Source: Bifidobacterium sp. (GTDB lineage Bacteria > Actinomycetota > Actinomycetes > Actinomycetales > Bifidobacteriaceae). From it: a DNA stretch of 64,000 nucleotides. The notes under the pieces are model-generated. The model was not told where the DNA came from and made no database searches. It was given only the letters and a program-made list of their open reading frames with translations. The translations under genes and the position numbers were made by a program. Numbering within the stretch: the first letter of the stretch is position 1; every line of letters starts with the position of its first letter. Shown here one piece after another: positions 8,504 through 18,616 of the stretch. Location of the stretch: the NCBI GenBank assembly GCA_022640915.1, contig JALCCT010000004.1:1-64000 (forward strand). Direction: 5' to 3'.

Positions 8504-9754
8504 ATGACAATCACCGTATCGACAGATGGAAGCGCGCTCGGCAACCCCAACGGCCCTATGGGCTGGGCATGGGCGGATCACGACACAAATTCGGCCCCTA
8601 ACAACGAGCACCGGCACGATGGCGATTGCGACGCGGGCGGCGCGACGAACGGCACAAACCAGATTGGCGAGCTATGCGCAGTACTGGAGGCGCTGCGCGC
8701 TCATCCCGGATCTGAAGACCTCGTGATCGAAACAGATTCGCAGTATGCCATCAATTGTTCGACCAAATGGGTACATGGCTGGAAGAAGAACGGCTGGAAG
8801 AACGCACAGAAGAAGCCCGTGAAGAACGCGGCACTGATCAAGGCCATCGACGCCGAATTATCCAAGCGTCCCGGTTCCGTGCACTTCAAGTGGGTAAAAG
8901 GGCATGCGGGCAATTTCGGCAACGAAAAAGTGGATGATCTGGCACATACATACTCTGGCGATGCCCGCAGCGGGGTCAAGGACGGATATCTGCCGCTGGA
9001 AGGCTGGCAGTCGTTGCTGGCCTCTGACTATGCCAAAGGCGTTGATATCCCTGCCGACGCACAGCTGCTACTAGATGGCAAGATCTCTTCCGGGCAATAT
9101 CATCTGGGCCGCGGTATCGCCTCGTCTCCGGATGATAATGAAAGCTCCGGCAATGACGGCAAAGACAGCAATCGTTACGAGACGGCCGGCGCTACCACCT
9201 CACGTCAGAAGCCATCATCAGAGGAACTGCCTGCCGAACCCGACGAGGTGGCGCGAACCGGCTTCGAGGCTGCGAACGATGCCGTAACCCGCGACTTCGA
9301 TGCAGCGCAAAACATTAACCTGGATAGTAACCCGGCATTGGGCGATTCCAACGCTGGCTACGATGAGCGCCCGAACGCTGATGCATTCGCCGACGATCCG
9401 AAGAAAAACGACAACGACATGCAGCTATCTTCTGGCGGTCAAGCGCCCGATAACGACAGGCAGCCATCCGATGCGGGCAAGAAAACGCCACCTGCAACGA
9501 ATGAACCATCGGCCTCGCAGCAGATAACGTCAGGCCATACTTCGGGCAGCTACGAAACCGGCCAGTCCAGCCGTGCCACCGGGCTGACGCTTTCCGGTAC
9601 CTTGCGCTTTTCTCCCCCACCATCGAGCAGCAAGACCTACGATGGCCGTCCACGCCTCATCAAAGGCACCGTTGCTGTAGAAGGGTATGTCGAAGGCGAC
9701 GGCACAATTACGCTGAGCAACGCTCCCTTTGCCGTAAATATGCGACAGCACTAA
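8504..9754 (+). CDS. rnhA: Ribonuclease HI with a long C-terminal extension
   Basis: Cleaves RNA in RNA-DNA hybrids (primer and R-loop removal). Residues 1-155 are the RNase H fold with the acidic catalytic set: Asp8 (STDGSALGNP), Glu in QIGELCAVLEAL, Asp in VIETDSQYAIN and the final His/Asp pair in KGHAGNFGNEKVDDLAH. Typical RNase HI ends near residue 160, while this protein has about 260 further residues: a low-complexity acidic Ser/Asp/Asn/Pro region (about 205-355) and a C-terminal block with TGLTLSGTLRFSPPPSS and a predicted beta-rich end. A GTG nine bases upstream is an alternative start. Confidence 0.9.
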   Translation: MTITVSTDGSALGNPNGPMGWAWADHDTNSAPNNEHRHDGDCDAGGATNGTNQIGELCAVLEALRAHPGSEDLVIETDSQYAINCSTKWVHGWKKNGWKNAQKKPVKNAALIKAIDAELSKRPGSVHFKWVKGHAGNFGNEKVDDLAHTYSGDARSGVKDGYLPLEGWQSLLASDYAKGVDIPADAQLLLDGKISSGQYHLGRGIASSPDDNESSGNDGKDSNRYETAGATTSRQKPSSEELPAEPDEVARTGFEAANDAVTRDFDAAQNINLDSNPALGDSNAGYDERPNADAFADDPKKNDNDMQLSSGGQAPDNDRQPSDAGKKTPPATNEPSASQQITSGHTSGSYETGQSSRATGLTLSGTLRFSPPPSSSKTYDGRPRLIKGTVAVEGYVEGDGTITLSNAPFAVNMRQH

Positions 9755-9802
9755 ATGTGTGGCAGCACCGCTGGCCGTATCCCCCGACGCATTGCCGGAT
9801 GA

Positions 9803-9883
9803 TATCGGCAAGTCGTGTGGTGGCGATCACGGATAGTAGCGCAATCTCGCTGATTGCCACCGCCATCAGGTGACTTGCCGATA
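9803..9883. terminator. Long imperfect hairpin between convergent rnhA and leuD
   Basis: The 12-nt arms 9803-9814 and 9872-9883 are perfect complements, and further pairing continues inside (GGTGGCGATCA with TGATTGCCACC). Its place between two convergent genes suggests a shared transcription end. Confidence 0.55.
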
Positions 9884-9919
9884 GCCGCGAGCGGCCAAAC
9901 GCAAAGCAATCAGGCCGTG

Positions 9920-10570
9920 TTACGCCTGCTTCGCCCGGGCGGAAACCACGTGCTGCGCAGGCATATGCTTGGCCGGCAGGGTCTTGGGCTTGAACGGGAA
10001 TCGCTCGGCGCGCATGTTCTCGTAGGCAGCGATGTCGTCCTCGTGTTGCAAGGTCAGGTCGATATCGTCATAGCCATTCATCAGTCGCCAGCGCGTGTAA
10101 TCGTTTACTTCGAACGGCAAAGTAATGTCGCCGCAGGTCACCGAGCGCTCAATGAGGTTCACGGTCATTGCACGCCCCGGCTCCGCTTCAAGTAACTTCC
10201 AGAGCAGTTCGATGCTCTCCTGCGGCATGATCGCCGCCAGCACACCATTCTTGGCGGTATTGCCGTAGAAGATATCCGCGAAACGCGGCGAGATGATGAC
10301 TTTGAACCCGTAGTCATGCAAGGCCCATACGGCGTGCTCGCGCGACGAGCCGGTGCCGAAGTCCGGACCGGCGACCAAAATCCTGCCATTCGCGTATTGC
10401 GCACGGTTGAGTACGAATTCGGAGTTGCGACGCCACGCATAGAACAGCGCATCGTCGAATCCGGATTTAGTCACACGCTTGAGAAATACGGCGGGAATGA
10501 TCTGATCGGTATCCACATTCGAACGCCGAAGCGGCACGCCGACGCCGGTCACCACAGTGAGTTTCTCCAT
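9920..10570 (-). CDS. leuD: 3-isopropylmalate dehydratase, small subunit
   Basis: The small subunit of isopropylmalate isomerase, which converts 2- to 3-isopropylmalate in leucine synthesis. The 216 residues show the LeuD pattern: the N-terminal [12 protein letters not shown] motif and the central [15 protein letters not shown] motif that forms part of the substrate site. It lies downstream of leuC on the same strand after a 237-bp gap, longer than usual for this pair, so a second promoter is possible. Confidence 0.96.
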   Translation of the reverse strand: MEKLTVVTGVGVPLRRSNVDTDQIIPAVFLKRVTKSGFDDALFYAWRRNSEFVLNRAQYANGRILVAGPDFGTGSSREHAVWALHDYGFKVIISPRFADIFYGNTAKNGVLAAIMPQESIELLWKLLEAEPGRAMTVNLIERSVTCGDITLPFEVNDYTRWRLMNGYDDIDLTLQHEDDIAAYENMRAERFPFKPKTLPAKHMPAQHVVSARAKQA

Positions 10571-10807
10571 AAATCCTTGTGTCCTTTGCCTATCTGTATT
10601 CCCAGCCTTGTGCGGCCGAAAACCAATCTTCTCTGCCGCCTTGCCGAATTACCCTGCCGAGCAGCCAGTGCGTCCGAACCGGCTACGTCAATCCTTACCA
10701 GTCATCCGATCGTATGGCAATGGTTTTTCGCCACAACGGCCAAATAATCTTCACCAGCCGAATACCAACGAATCCAGCCAGCGTATCCGTCCGCCAACCC
10801 ATCGACC

Positions 10808-12211
10808 TTACAGATCTTCTAAGCTCGAGATCGTGCCGCGGATTGCAGTCGCAGCAGCGACGACCGGCGAGGACAGGTGCGTGCGCGCTCCCTTGCCTTG
10901 GCGGCCTTCGAAGTTGCGGTTCGAGGTCGAAATCGAGCGTTGCCCCGGCGCCATCGTGTCGGCGTTCATCCCCAGGCACATTGAGCAGCCGGCGTTACGC
11001 CATTCGGCTCCGAAATCGGTGAAGATTTTGTCCAACCCCTCTTTTTCCGCTTGCAGCCGCACGCGTGAAGACGCGGGGACGACCAGCACACGCCGGATCG
11101 AATTCGCCTTGTGATGGCCGGCCATGATCTTCGCGGCCGTGCGCAGATCTTCAATACGGCCGTTGGTGCACGAACCAATAAACACCGTGTCGACCGCGAT
11201 ATCTTTGATTGGCATCCCCGGGGTCAGCCCCATGTACTCGATGGCTGAAGTGGCCGAAGCTCGTGCATTGGCGTCGGCGATTCGCTCCGGCACCGGCACA
11301 TTCGCGGTGATCGGCAGACCTTGGCCTGGGTTCGTGCCCCACGTCACCACGGGCGCGAGCTCGCTGGCGTTCAGGTTCACAACACGATCGAATTCAGCGT
11401 CATCATCGGTTTTCAGCGTCTTCCAGTATTCGAGCGCCATGTCCCACATCTCGCCCTCAGGCGCATGCGGGCGGCCTTTCAGATACTCATACGTGGTCTC
11501 ATCTGGCGCGATCATGCCGGCGCGCGCACCACCCTCGATGGACATATTGCACATGGTCATGCGCGCCTCCATCGACAGCTTCCTAATCGCATCGCCGCGA
11601 TATTCGAGCACATGGCCTTGGCCACCACCAGTGCCGATCTTCGCGATGATCGCCAAGATAATGTCTTTTGCTGTCACGCCCTCTGACAGCGAGCCGTCCA
11701 CGTTGATGGCCATCGTTTTGAAAGGCTTCAAGGACAGAGTCTGCGTGGCCATGACATGCTCAACTTCGGAGGTGCCGATGCCGAAAGCTAACGCGCCGAA
11801 AGCCCCGTGTGTCGAAGTGTGCGAATCACCGCACACAATGGTCATTCCAGGCTGTGTGAGCCCCAGAATCGGCGCGAACGCGTGCACAATGCCCTGGTCG
11901 GCGTCGCCCAGGCCGTGCAGTCGGACCCCGAATTCCTTGCAGTTGCGCTCCAAGGTCTGCAGCTGCAGCGCAGAGATCTTGTCAGGGTTCGGACGGTCTA
12001 TATCGATTGTCGGCGTGTTATGGTCCTCCGTGGCGATGAGCTGATCGATGTGCCGAGGCTTACGCCCGGCGAGGCGCAGACCTTCGAACGCCTGCGGGCT
12101 GGTCACCTCATGCATGAGCATCAGATCGATGTACAGCAGATCCGGAGCGTCGTTGCCTCCTTGCCGCACCAAATGATCGGCCCACACCTTCTCGGCCAAT
12201 GTGCTTGTCAT
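10808..12211 (-). CDS. leuC: 3-isopropylmalate dehydratase, large subunit
   Basis: The aconitase-family large subunit of the leucine pathway, carrying a 4Fe-4S cluster. Visible family motifs: [21 protein letters not shown], the cluster Cys in [13 protein letters not shown] and the two Cys in CSMCLGMN. The length, 467 residues, is normal. The start has TAAGGAGAG upstream. It is divergent from the IclR-family gene, with a short shared promoter region (12212-12313) containing a TTTCGAAA palindrome at 12284-12291. Such IclR proteins (LtbR, NdgR) repress leuCD in other Actinobacteria. Confidence 0.97.
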   Translation of the reverse strand: MTSTLAEKVWADHLVRQGGNDAPDLLYIDLMLMHEVTSPQAFEGLRLAGRKPRHIDQLIATEDHNTPTIDIDRPNPDKISALQLQTLERNCKEFGVRLHGLGDADQGIVHAFAPILGLTQPGMTIVCGDSHTSTHGAFGALAFGIGTSEVEHVMATQTLSLKPFKTMAINVDGSLSEGVTAKDIILAIIAKIGTGGGQGHVLEYRGDAIRKLSMEARMTMCNMSIEGGARAGMIAPDETTYEYLKGRPHAPEGEMWDMALEYWKTLKTDDDAEFDRVVNLNASELAPVVTWGTNPGQGLPITANVPVPERIADANARASATSAIEYMGLTPGMPIKDIAVDTVFIGSCTNGRIEDLRTAAKIMAGHHKANSIRRVLVVPASSRVRLQAEKEGLDKIFTDFGAEWRNAGCSMCLGMNADTMAPGQRSISTSNRNFEGRQGKGARTHLSSPVVAAATAIRGTISSLEDL

Positions 12212-12313
12212 ATGCTCTCCTTAGCGATCTGATACAACCCCATAATCGAGTATGGAAGGCTACGGCTTGCGCGGACTTTTGCGTTTCGAAATATGAGATG
12301 GCATAATCCCACT

Positions 12314-13150
12314 ATGACCTCTTTGCAAGCTCTGGCAGCCGATCTTGACGAACAACTTAATGACACCATTCTTCCAGTTGCCGAACCGAACCGTCAGCTG
12401 GAAAAGACCCGTCAGACCACCGGTAAGGAAATACATTCTGGAGTGGGAGTCCTTGACAAAACGGTCAAAATACTAGATGCCCTGGAATCCGGTCCTTCCA
12501 CGCTCGGGCAGCTGGTCGCCGCGACCGGCTTTGCCCGCCCGACAGCTCACCGACTCGCAATCGCCTTGGAACGGCACCGTTTCGTACTGCGCGATCAACA
12601 CGGCCGCTTTGTCTTGGGTTCGCGTTTCGCTGAGCTTGCTGCAGCCGCAGGAGAAGACCGGTTGCTGACCGCTGCGGGTCCTATTTTGCAGACGCTGCTC
12701 GAGCGCAGCGGCGAATCCGCGCAGATCTTCCGCCGCCAAGGTGATCAGCGCGTATGCATTGCCGCCGTAGAACGCGCCAGCGGGCTGCGCGACTCAATTC
12801 CCGTGGGTGCAATGCTTTCAATGGAGGCCGGCTCAGCTGCGCAGATACTGATTGCCTGGGAGGATCCGGAGCGCATGCATCAAGGCTTGCGCCATGCCAA
12901 GTACACGGCGAGCCGCCTCGCCGCCGTGCGCAAACGCGGATGGGCTGAATCCATCAATGAACGCGAGGAGGGTGTGTGCTCGATTTCCGCTCCGATACGC
13001 AATGCGTCCGGCCACGTGATCGCCGCAATCTCGATTTCAGGCCCGTCTGGCCGCATGGGGCAAGCTCCTGGGCGCCGTTATGCCCCGCTGGTGATGGCTG
13101 CGGGCCGCTATCTCACTGATGCGCTGGTCAAAGCGAGCTCCACCCGCTGA
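12314..13150 (+). CDS. IclR-family regulator, LtbR/NdgR type
   Basis: A DNA-binding regulator with a winged helix (about residues 45-105, LDALESGPSTLGQLVAATGF then RPTAHRLAIALE) and an IclR effector-binding domain (about 115-270, ending in SISAPIRNASGHVIAAISISGP). It is longer at the N terminus than the roughly 240-residue LtbR family average. An ATG 21 bp upstream is an alternative start. The divergent position next to leuC matches LtbR of Corynebacterium and NdgR of Streptomyces, which control leucine genes. Regulation of leuCD here is inferred from that context. Confidence 0.88.
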   Translation: MTSLQALAADLDEQLNDTILPVAEPNRQLEKTRQTTGKEIHSGVGVLDKTVKILDALESGPSTLGQLVAATGFARPTAHRLAIALERHRFVLRDQHGRFVLGSRFAELAAAAGEDRLLTAAGPILQTLLERSGESAQIFRRQGDQRVCIAAVERASGLRDSIPVGAMLSMEAGSAAQILIAWEDPERMHQGLRHAKYTASRLAAVRKRGWAESINEREEGVCSISAPIRNASGHVIAAISISGPSGRMGQAPGRRYAPLVMAAGRYLTDALVKASSTR

Positions 13151-13170
13151 ATCCGGCTCGCTATTTTCTT

Positions 13171-14508
13171 CTACTCCCCACGCGGCTTGCGCAGACGTTT
13201 GACGACGCGAGAGATAAGCCCCGGTTTGCGCAGAAGATCCATGGTCTCCCCGGGCGAGGCAGCAGTGCTGTTGAGTGCGTACGTATAGGCCTTGCGGCTG
13301 CTGGGCTTCCCAGCTAATTCCCCGAACTCGAGCAGTTGCGTGCGCGGAGCCTCGGGATGTCGAATATCGAATTCGAACAGGCGTGCCGCTCGTCGGGCAG
13401 GGGCCGTGCCGTAGGAGCCGAAACCGCAGGTCGGACTTGCAGCCAAGAGGATGCCGTCAAGCGTGCCGACGAAGCCGTTACGGTGATCGTGGCCGGCGCT
13501 GAGCGCGAAGTAGCCCGAACCCGAGCGCATTAGCTCAAACTGCCCACAATCGTGATCAGGGCAGCTCACGCCTTCACCCAAGTAGCTGCCGGGCAGCGTC
13601 TTGCCTTCGTCGATCACATAATACCGACCGGAAAAAGCGCGGTACCCTTCCACCGCATGGTCCTTCGTAGGCGGAACCTGCCTGAGCAAATCATAATATT
13701 GTGGCAGCGGCAAGTGCTGGAAGACCATCGCGCGAGCATCAATCAATCTGGGAACAGTACGCAGGAATGCCAAGCCTCGTTCGGAAGGCTCCCCGTAGCC
13801 ACCCAGATGCGCATAATCCCCCGAATCCAGCAACACGAGTCCAAGGACTGTATGGTTGCGCTCTACGTCTGTCACTGGCAGCGCGAAGGTGCCTGGTTCG
13901 CACGGGTATATTCGCTGATCGGGCAGCCCGGAGGCTGGCTGTATACGCGGATGCCCCAAACTGGCCGCTGTGGATTCAGGGTTCAGACAGCCCGGGAATT
14001 CGCGATAGATGGCGTCCATCTCGGCGTTGTCGAGGCCGCATTGGAAATCATGGTTGCCGTAGGTCACAGCCCATGGGATCCCGCGGTCGATGAGCGGCTG
14101 TACAAATTGCCCGATCTCGGAACGCACCAGTTCGCGCGTGTGCTCGAGATCGGCGTCGAAACGATCGGCATTCTGCCGTTTCATGCGGTTCCATGACACC
14201 GACCAGCGCCGTTTGCGGAAGGTCGCGGAGTATGCAGTGTCGTAGCCTGCAATTTGATTGCCCGAAAATACGGCAAGATCTGGTTTAGCCGCATCAATGC
14301 ACGCACTGATTAGAGTGATCGTATCCTTGTCGAGTTTGGGCCCGGATTGAATATCCGTGAGTTGTAAAACACGGAATTTTCCCGAATTGTGGAACTGCAG
14401 CCTGCCCAGCCGCGCCGATACCGACAGCGGCCGAGACCCGCCCTGCTGCGGGACTTGTGCATGCTCGTGCACCGCCGAGGTCACCATCGTAGGTTGCTTT
14501 TCGTTCAT
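13171..14508 (-). CDS. Calcineurin-like metallophosphoesterase, purple acid phosphatase-related
   Basis: A phosphoesterase of the DCR2/PAP-like branch. The metal-ligand blocks appear in order: FRVLQLTDIQSG, VFSGNQIAGYD, AVTYGNHDF, FQHLPLPQYYD and SAGHDHRNGF. The third to fifth blocks are intact. The first has Gln where the family normally has His (D-x-H), and the second has Asn where the bridging GD Asp is expected, which could weaken metal binding. No signal peptide is seen at the preferred start (MNEKQPT, RBS GGTGG), so it would be cytoplasmic. A start four codons earlier is also possible. The natural substrate is unknown. Confidence 0.78.
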   Translation of the reverse strand: MNEKQPTMVTSAVHEHAQVPQQGGSRPLSVSARLGRLQFHNSGKFRVLQLTDIQSGPKLDKDTITLISACIDAAKPDLAVFSGNQIAGYDTAYSATFRKRRWSVSWNRMKRQNADRFDADLEHTRELVRSEIGQFVQPLIDRGIPWAVTYGNHDFQCGLDNAEMDAIYREFPGCLNPESTAASLGHPRIQPASGLPDQRIYPCEPGTFALPVTDVERNHTVLGLVLLDSGDYAHLGGYGEPSERGLAFLRTVPRLIDARAMVFQHLPLPQYYDLLRQVPPTKDHAVEGYRAFSGRYYVIDEGKTLPGSYLGEGVSCPDHDCGQFELMRSGSGYFALSAGHDHRNGFVGTLDGILLAASPTCGFGSYGTAPARRAARLFEFDIRHPEAPRTQLLEFGELAGKPSSRKAYTYALNSTAASPGETMDLLRKPGLISRVVKRLRKPRGE

Positions 14509-14791
14509 AGGTACCACCATAGTGCAGAGGCACCGCAGCACTGAAACAACTATGCCAAAACAATGCACGCATAGATTCTGCATAGCGTCGCCGTGCGCAG
14601 CTACACTTGGCGAAACGCATCCCAGATGACATCACTATGAAACAGTGCTAGACGTACAGCACGAAGGAATAAACTATGCCGCAATGCACGCCCGCTATGA
14701 CGAGGAAACGATTGGCATGACTGCGCCTCACCCAATGGTAAAACACCGAAAATCACATTGAGCGAAGCTGAGCGTCGAATCCCTGCGCACA

Positions 14792-16312
14792 TCAGCCGAT
14801 ATCCGACTTGGTCTCCTCGGAAAGGTCAGCGGTCAGCTCCTCGTTGCCCAGGCGTGAATGGCGGTATGCATAGCCGAAGTAGATAGCGAAGCCGATAACA
14901 AGCCATACGACGAAGCGAACCCAGGTGAGCACGGAAAGGTTGAGCATCAGCCACAAGTTGGCGAACGCAATGAGAATCGGCACCCACGGGCTGCCGGGCA
15001 TCCTGAAAGCGCGGGGTAACTCTGGGCGCTTCCTGCGCATGATCGGGATGGAGATCGCCACCAGTGTGAAGGCCGAAAGCGTGCCGATGTTCACCATATC
15101 GGAAAGCAGCCCGATGTCGAAGCATGAGGCGACCAGCGCAACGAGAGCACCCAACACGATCTGCAAACCAGCCGGCGTGCCGCGCTTGCTCACCGTCGAG
15201 AGCTTGCGCGGCAGCAGACCGTCGCGGCTCATCGCGAAGACGACTCTGGTGAGCCCGAGCAGCAGCACCATGACCACGGTGGTAAGCCCGACGACAATGC
15301 CGAACGAGATGATCTTGGCCGCCCACGTGGCACCGACTAACTCGAAACCAGTGGCCAGCGAAGGGCTTGCGGCCTTGGCTAGATCCTTGTAGGACACCAT
15401 GCCGGTGGTCACAATCGCAACCAGAATGTAAAGCACCGTCACCAGCAGCATGCCCAGGCCAATGCCACGTGGCACGTTCTTGCGCGGATCTTTGGTCTCT
15501 TCGGACGCTGTGGCCACCACGTCGAAGCCGACGAAGGCGAAGAACACGAGCGCCGCACCGGACAGTATGCCGGAAAAGCCGTAAATCGAAGGCTGCAGGC
15601 CAGTGGCCCACTGCCATAACGGCTGACCCATCACACCGCTCGCTGCAGCGCCCGGCACGCTGCTCGCAGGCTGTGACGGCGGAACAAACGGCGTGTAGTT
15701 AGACGCCTTGACGTAGAAGAAGCCGACGATGACTACGAAGGCGACGATGGCGATCTTCAACACGGTAAGCGCGCCGTCAACGCGGGCAGACAGACGCGTG
15801 CCGAACACGAGCAGCACTGTGAAGAAGGCGACGATGATCAGCGGTGCGACATCAAAGGTGAAGGAGCCGAACTGAAGCAAGGTGTTGAGACTGAAACCCA
15901 TCAAGTGGAATAGATCATTGAGATAGACGCCCCAGTATTTGGCGATCACAGATCCGGCCATCAGCATTTCGAGGATGAGATCCCAACCGATGACCCAAGC
16001 GACGATTTCACCCATGGTGGTGTAGGTGAAGGTGTAGGCGGAGCCGGCGACGGGGATAAGCGAGGCGAATTCCGCGTAGCACATCACGGCCGCCCCGCAT
16101 ACCACGCCGGCGATGATGAAGCTGATGATGACCGCAGGACCGGCATGGTAGGCTGCGGCCTGCGCGCCGACCGAGAAGATGCCTGCGCCCACTGCGACCG
16201 CGACGCCCATGACCGCCAAATCCCACGCATTGAGGCTACGCATCAACTTGCGTTTGCTGTCACCAGTCTCAGCAAGCGTCTGCTCGACCGACTTGGTTCT
16301 GAAAAGTTGCAT
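14792..16312 (-). CDS. APC-family amino acid permease
   Basis: A secondary amino-acid transporter of the APC superfamily, CAT-like branch. After a cytoplasmic N terminus (FRTKSVEQTLAETGDSKRKL), TM1 carries the unwound substrate motif VGAGIFSVGA. About twelve to thirteen hydrophobic segments follow, with the conserved block FFAFVGFDVVATASEETKDP and a loop before the eighth helix (LPRKLSTVSKRGTP). The start at 16312 has AGAGG nine bases upstream. The upstream open frame to 16333 has no support. The substrate is probably a cationic or branched amino acid but cannot be fixed by sequence. Confidence 0.9.
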   Translation of the reverse strand: MQLFRTKSVEQTLAETGDSKRKLMRSLNAWDLAVMGVAVAVGAGIFSVGAQAAAYHAGPAVIISFIIAGVVCGAAVMCYAEFASLIPVAGSAYTFTYTTMGEIVAWVIGWDLILEMLMAGSVIAKYWGVYLNDLFHLMGFSLNTLLQFGSFTFDVAPLIIVAFFTVLLVFGTRLSARVDGALTVLKIAIVAFVVIVGFFYVKASNYTPFVPPSQPASSVPGAAASGVMGQPLWQWATGLQPSIYGFSGILSGAALVFFAFVGFDVVATASEETKDPRKNVPRGIGLGMLLVTVLYILVAIVTTGMVSYKDLAKAASPSLATGFELVGATWAAKIISFGIVVGLTTVVMVLLLGLTRVVFAMSRDGLLPRKLSTVSKRGTPAGLQIVLGALVALVASCFDIGLLSDMVNIGTLSAFTLVAISIPIMRRKRPELPRAFRMPGSPWVPILIAFANLWLMLNLSVLTWVRFVVWLVIGFAIYFGYAYRHSRLGNEELTADLSEETKSDIG

Positions 16313-16333
16313 CGTAGGACCTCTTCCTCTCAA

Positions 16334-16668
16334 TGCGGCGTCGCCACAGCGTCACATAAGCCAACATAGTAAACCGAGGCCATGTAATACCAGGACTGCC
16401 GGTGCCACAATCAATCGAGAAAGATTCTACAATCTCTCGGCAGGCCGACCCACCCAGCGCTGGGTGGAAATAGAGACGATAATCGCAGGGGCCATCACCA
16501 GCGGCATAGCTTGCCGTTGTGGATGGTGCCGAGTGACAGGACCCGCCACCTTTGGATCCCCGGATGAGCCCGATTCGACTCCCACATGTAGCGACACATG
16601 TAAGGACACAATCCGGGGGTGATATGGAAAACCGGATCGTTGCAATTGCAACGATCCGGCATCATTCG
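16334..16668. other. Gene-free leader between the permease and tRNA-Gln
   Basis: 335 bp without a credible gene. It holds an 18-bp perfect palindrome (16450-16467), a long stem with arms 16556-16565 and 16611-16620 closing a loop with two short ACATGT palindromes, and the tRNA-Gln terminator. As the permease reads leftward, these hairpins may lie in its 5' leader. Confidence 0.6.
16626..16659 (-). terminator. Terminator of tRNA-Gln
   Basis: A perfect 28-nt palindrome (16632-16659) ten bases 3' of tRNA-Gln is followed on the minus strand by TTTT. Confidence 0.8.
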
Positions 16669-16740
16669 CTGGGGTACCTGGACTCGAACCAAGAACAACA
16701 GTACCAGAAACTGCCGTGTTGCCAATTACACCATACCCCA
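16669..16740 (-). tRNA. tRNA-Gln (anticodon CTG)
   Basis: A 7-bp acceptor stem (16734-16740 with 16670-16676), D stem GTGT/ACAC, anticodon stem GCAGT/ACTGT with loop TTCTGGT, and T arm with GGTTCGAGTCC. CCA is not encoded. It stands next to tRNA-Glu and gltX. Confidence 0.94.
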
Positions 16741-16781
16741 ATTAGCAGGCGTCACGACTGCGAACAGCCATAGCGTCTTCG

Positions 16782-16854
16782 TACCTCCAACCGGATTTGA
16801 ACCGGTGTTGGCGCCGTGAGAGGGCGTAGTCCTAGACCGCTAGACGATGGAGGC
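16782..16854 (-). tRNA. tRNA-Glu (anticodon CTC)
   Basis: The minus strand begins GCCTCCATCGTCTAGCGG, typical of tRNA-Glu. The anticodon loop is CTCTCAC, anticodon CTC, and the T arm contains GGTTCAAATCC. It lies about 215 bp downstream of gltX on the same strand. Confidence 0.94.
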
Positions 16855-16943
16855 TTAACTTATCTGCCGCCTTCCCAGGCAACAGCATGTAAGCATACCG
16901 GCTTGCAACCCCGAGTGCAAGGCGGCGTGTCGAACCGTTAAGA

Positions 16944-16965
16944 GGACAGCCCTGTGGGGCTGTCC
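16944..16965 (-). terminator. Hairpin between gltX and tRNA-Glu
   Basis: A 9-bp perfect stem (16944-16952 with 16957-16965) with a 4-nt loop, followed on the minus strand by TCTTAACGGTT. A weak terminator or processing site after gltX. Confidence 0.45.
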
Positions 16966-17068
16966 GTAGGCTCGACCACAAGCCGCTAAGACTGCACGGC
17001 ATTCGGCCGTAAGCCGGGCTACAGCTGGTGCGACACTACACCAAGAATCGCATCACAGCCTTTTCGGC

Positions 17069-18616
17069 TCACAGATGCGCCATCAGCCCTTTGAGGCGGC
17101 CGATGGTGATCGCCTTGCCGACGATCTGCATGGACTCGAATAGTGGCGGGGAGACACGGCGGCCAGAAAGCGCCACACGCACCGGGCCGAAGGCGAGCCG
17201 GGGCTTGTAGCCGCCCTCCTCCACCAAAGCACGGGTCAACGTCTCATGCAGGTTGTCGGTCGTCCACGCGGCTTCTTCGATTGGCTCGAGCGCAGCGATA
17301 GCCCTGCCCAGCACGTCGGCGGCCGACTCCTTGAGCTGCTTGCGGGCATCGGCTTCGGGTTCGAGGTATTGCGCGTTGCTGAGCAAGCTGCCAATCATGC
17401 CGGAGACTTCCCCGAGCAGCCGTACGCGCGGCTGGATCAGTTCGGCCGAGGCACTCAGAATCCCCCGTTCACGGTCGGTAAGTTCATCCCACGAACCGGC
17501 CGAAACCACGCCTTCGCGATGCAGATATGGCACGGAGCGGTTCAGGAAGTCCTGCGGCTCGAGCATGCGGATATGCTCGGCGTTGATGGCTATGGCCTTG
17601 TCGATGTCGAAGTGAGCGGGATTGGCCTTTACATCTCGCACATCGAAGTGCTCGATGAGCTCCTGCATAGAGAACACATCTCGGTCAGGGCCGATCGACC
17701 AGCCGAGTAGCGCTAAGTAGTTGAGTAGGCCTTCGGGAATGAAGCCGTTTTCGCGGTGCAGGAAGAGGTTCGACTCCGGGTCACGCTTCGAGAGCTTCTT
17801 CTTGCCTTCGCCCATCACGTACGGCATATGACCGAACAGCGGCATATCATTCGCCACGCCGAGCTTGATCAGATAGCGGTAAAGCGCGATCTGCCGCGGC
17901 GTGGAACTGAGCAGGTCTTCGCCTCGCAAGACGACATTGACGCGCATCATCGCGTCATCAACCGGGTTGGTCAGAGTATAGAGTGGATCGCCGTTCGGCC
18001 GTACAATCACGTAGTCTGGTACCGAACCGGCCTTGAATTCGATATGGCCACGGATCAAGTCGTCGAAGGCAATGTCGTCATCAGGCATGCGAATGCGCAG
18101 TGCGGGCTTGCGCCCTTGCGCGCGAAAGACAGCCTTCTGCTCCTCGGTCAAGTCGCGATCGTAACCGTCGTAGCCGAAGGCCTTCGGTCGCCCTGCGGCG
18201 AGGTTGCGCGCCTCGATCTCCTCAGAGGTCGAATACGATTCATAGGCGTAGCCGGCGTCCAGCAGCTTCTTCGCGACATCGCTATAGATCGCTCCGCGCT
18301 CGGACTGGCGATACGGCCCATCGGGACCACCTACTTCGATACCCTCGTCCCAGTCGATACCGAGCCATTTGAGCGCTTCAAGGATCTGGTTGTAGCTTTC
18401 CTCGGTGTCGCGCACGGCGTCGGTATCTTCGATGCGGAACACGAAGGTGCCATGGCTGTGGCGAGCTTGAGCCCAGTTGAACAGTGCGGTGCGCACCATG
18501 CCGACGTGCGGGGTACCGGTGGGCGAAGGGCAGAATCGTACGCGGACGTTTTCAGGGAGTCGAGGTTTGCCTTCAGCGGCATAATGGTCTTGAGGAACGG
18601 TTTCAGCTTGAGTCAT
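17069..18616 (-). CDS. gltX: Glutamyl-tRNA synthetase
   Basis: A class I synthetase that charges tRNA-Glu. The HIGH-like block is [22 protein letters not shown] (about residues 27-48) and the KMSKS-like block is [11 protein letters not shown]. The 515 residues are normal. The start at 18616 (MTQAETVP) is preferred over an ATG-like start 21 bp upstream because homology begins there. tRNA-Glu and tRNA-Gln follow. In bacteria without GlnRS the same enzyme also misacylates tRNA-Gln for the GatCAB amidotransferase, which would suit this grouping, but gatCAB and glnS lie outside the window. Confidence 0.96.
   Translation of the reverse strand: MTQAETVPQDHYAAEGKPRLPENVRVRFCPSPTGTPHVGMVRTALFNWAQARHSHGTFVFRIEDTDAVRDTEESYNQILEALKWLGIDWDEGIEVGGPDGPYRQSERGAIYSDVAKKLLDAGYAYESYSTSEEIEARNLAAGRPKAFGYDGYDRDLTEEQKAVFRAQGRKPALRIRMPDDDIAFDDLIRGHIEFKAGSVPDYVIVRPNGDPLYTLTNPVDDAMMRVNVVLRGEDLLSSTPRQIALYRYLIKLGVANDMPLFGHMPYVMGEGKKKLSKRDPESNLFLHRENGFIPEGLLNYLALLGWSIGPDRDVFSMQELIEHFDVRDVKANPAHFDIDKAIAINAEHIRMLEPQDFLNRSVPYLHREGVVSAGSWDELTDRERGILSASAELIQPRVRLLGEVSGMIGSLLSNAQYLEPEADARKQLKESAADVLGRAIAALEPIEEAAWTTDNLHETLTRALVEEGGYKPRLAFGPVRVALSGRRVSPPLFESMQIVGKAITIGRLKGLMAHL

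Noticed and set aside
16556..16620. tRNA-like sequence with a T-loop-like GTCGAATC
   Set aside because: The ends pair, but D and anticodon arms cannot be formed and the length is short; treated as a hairpin only.
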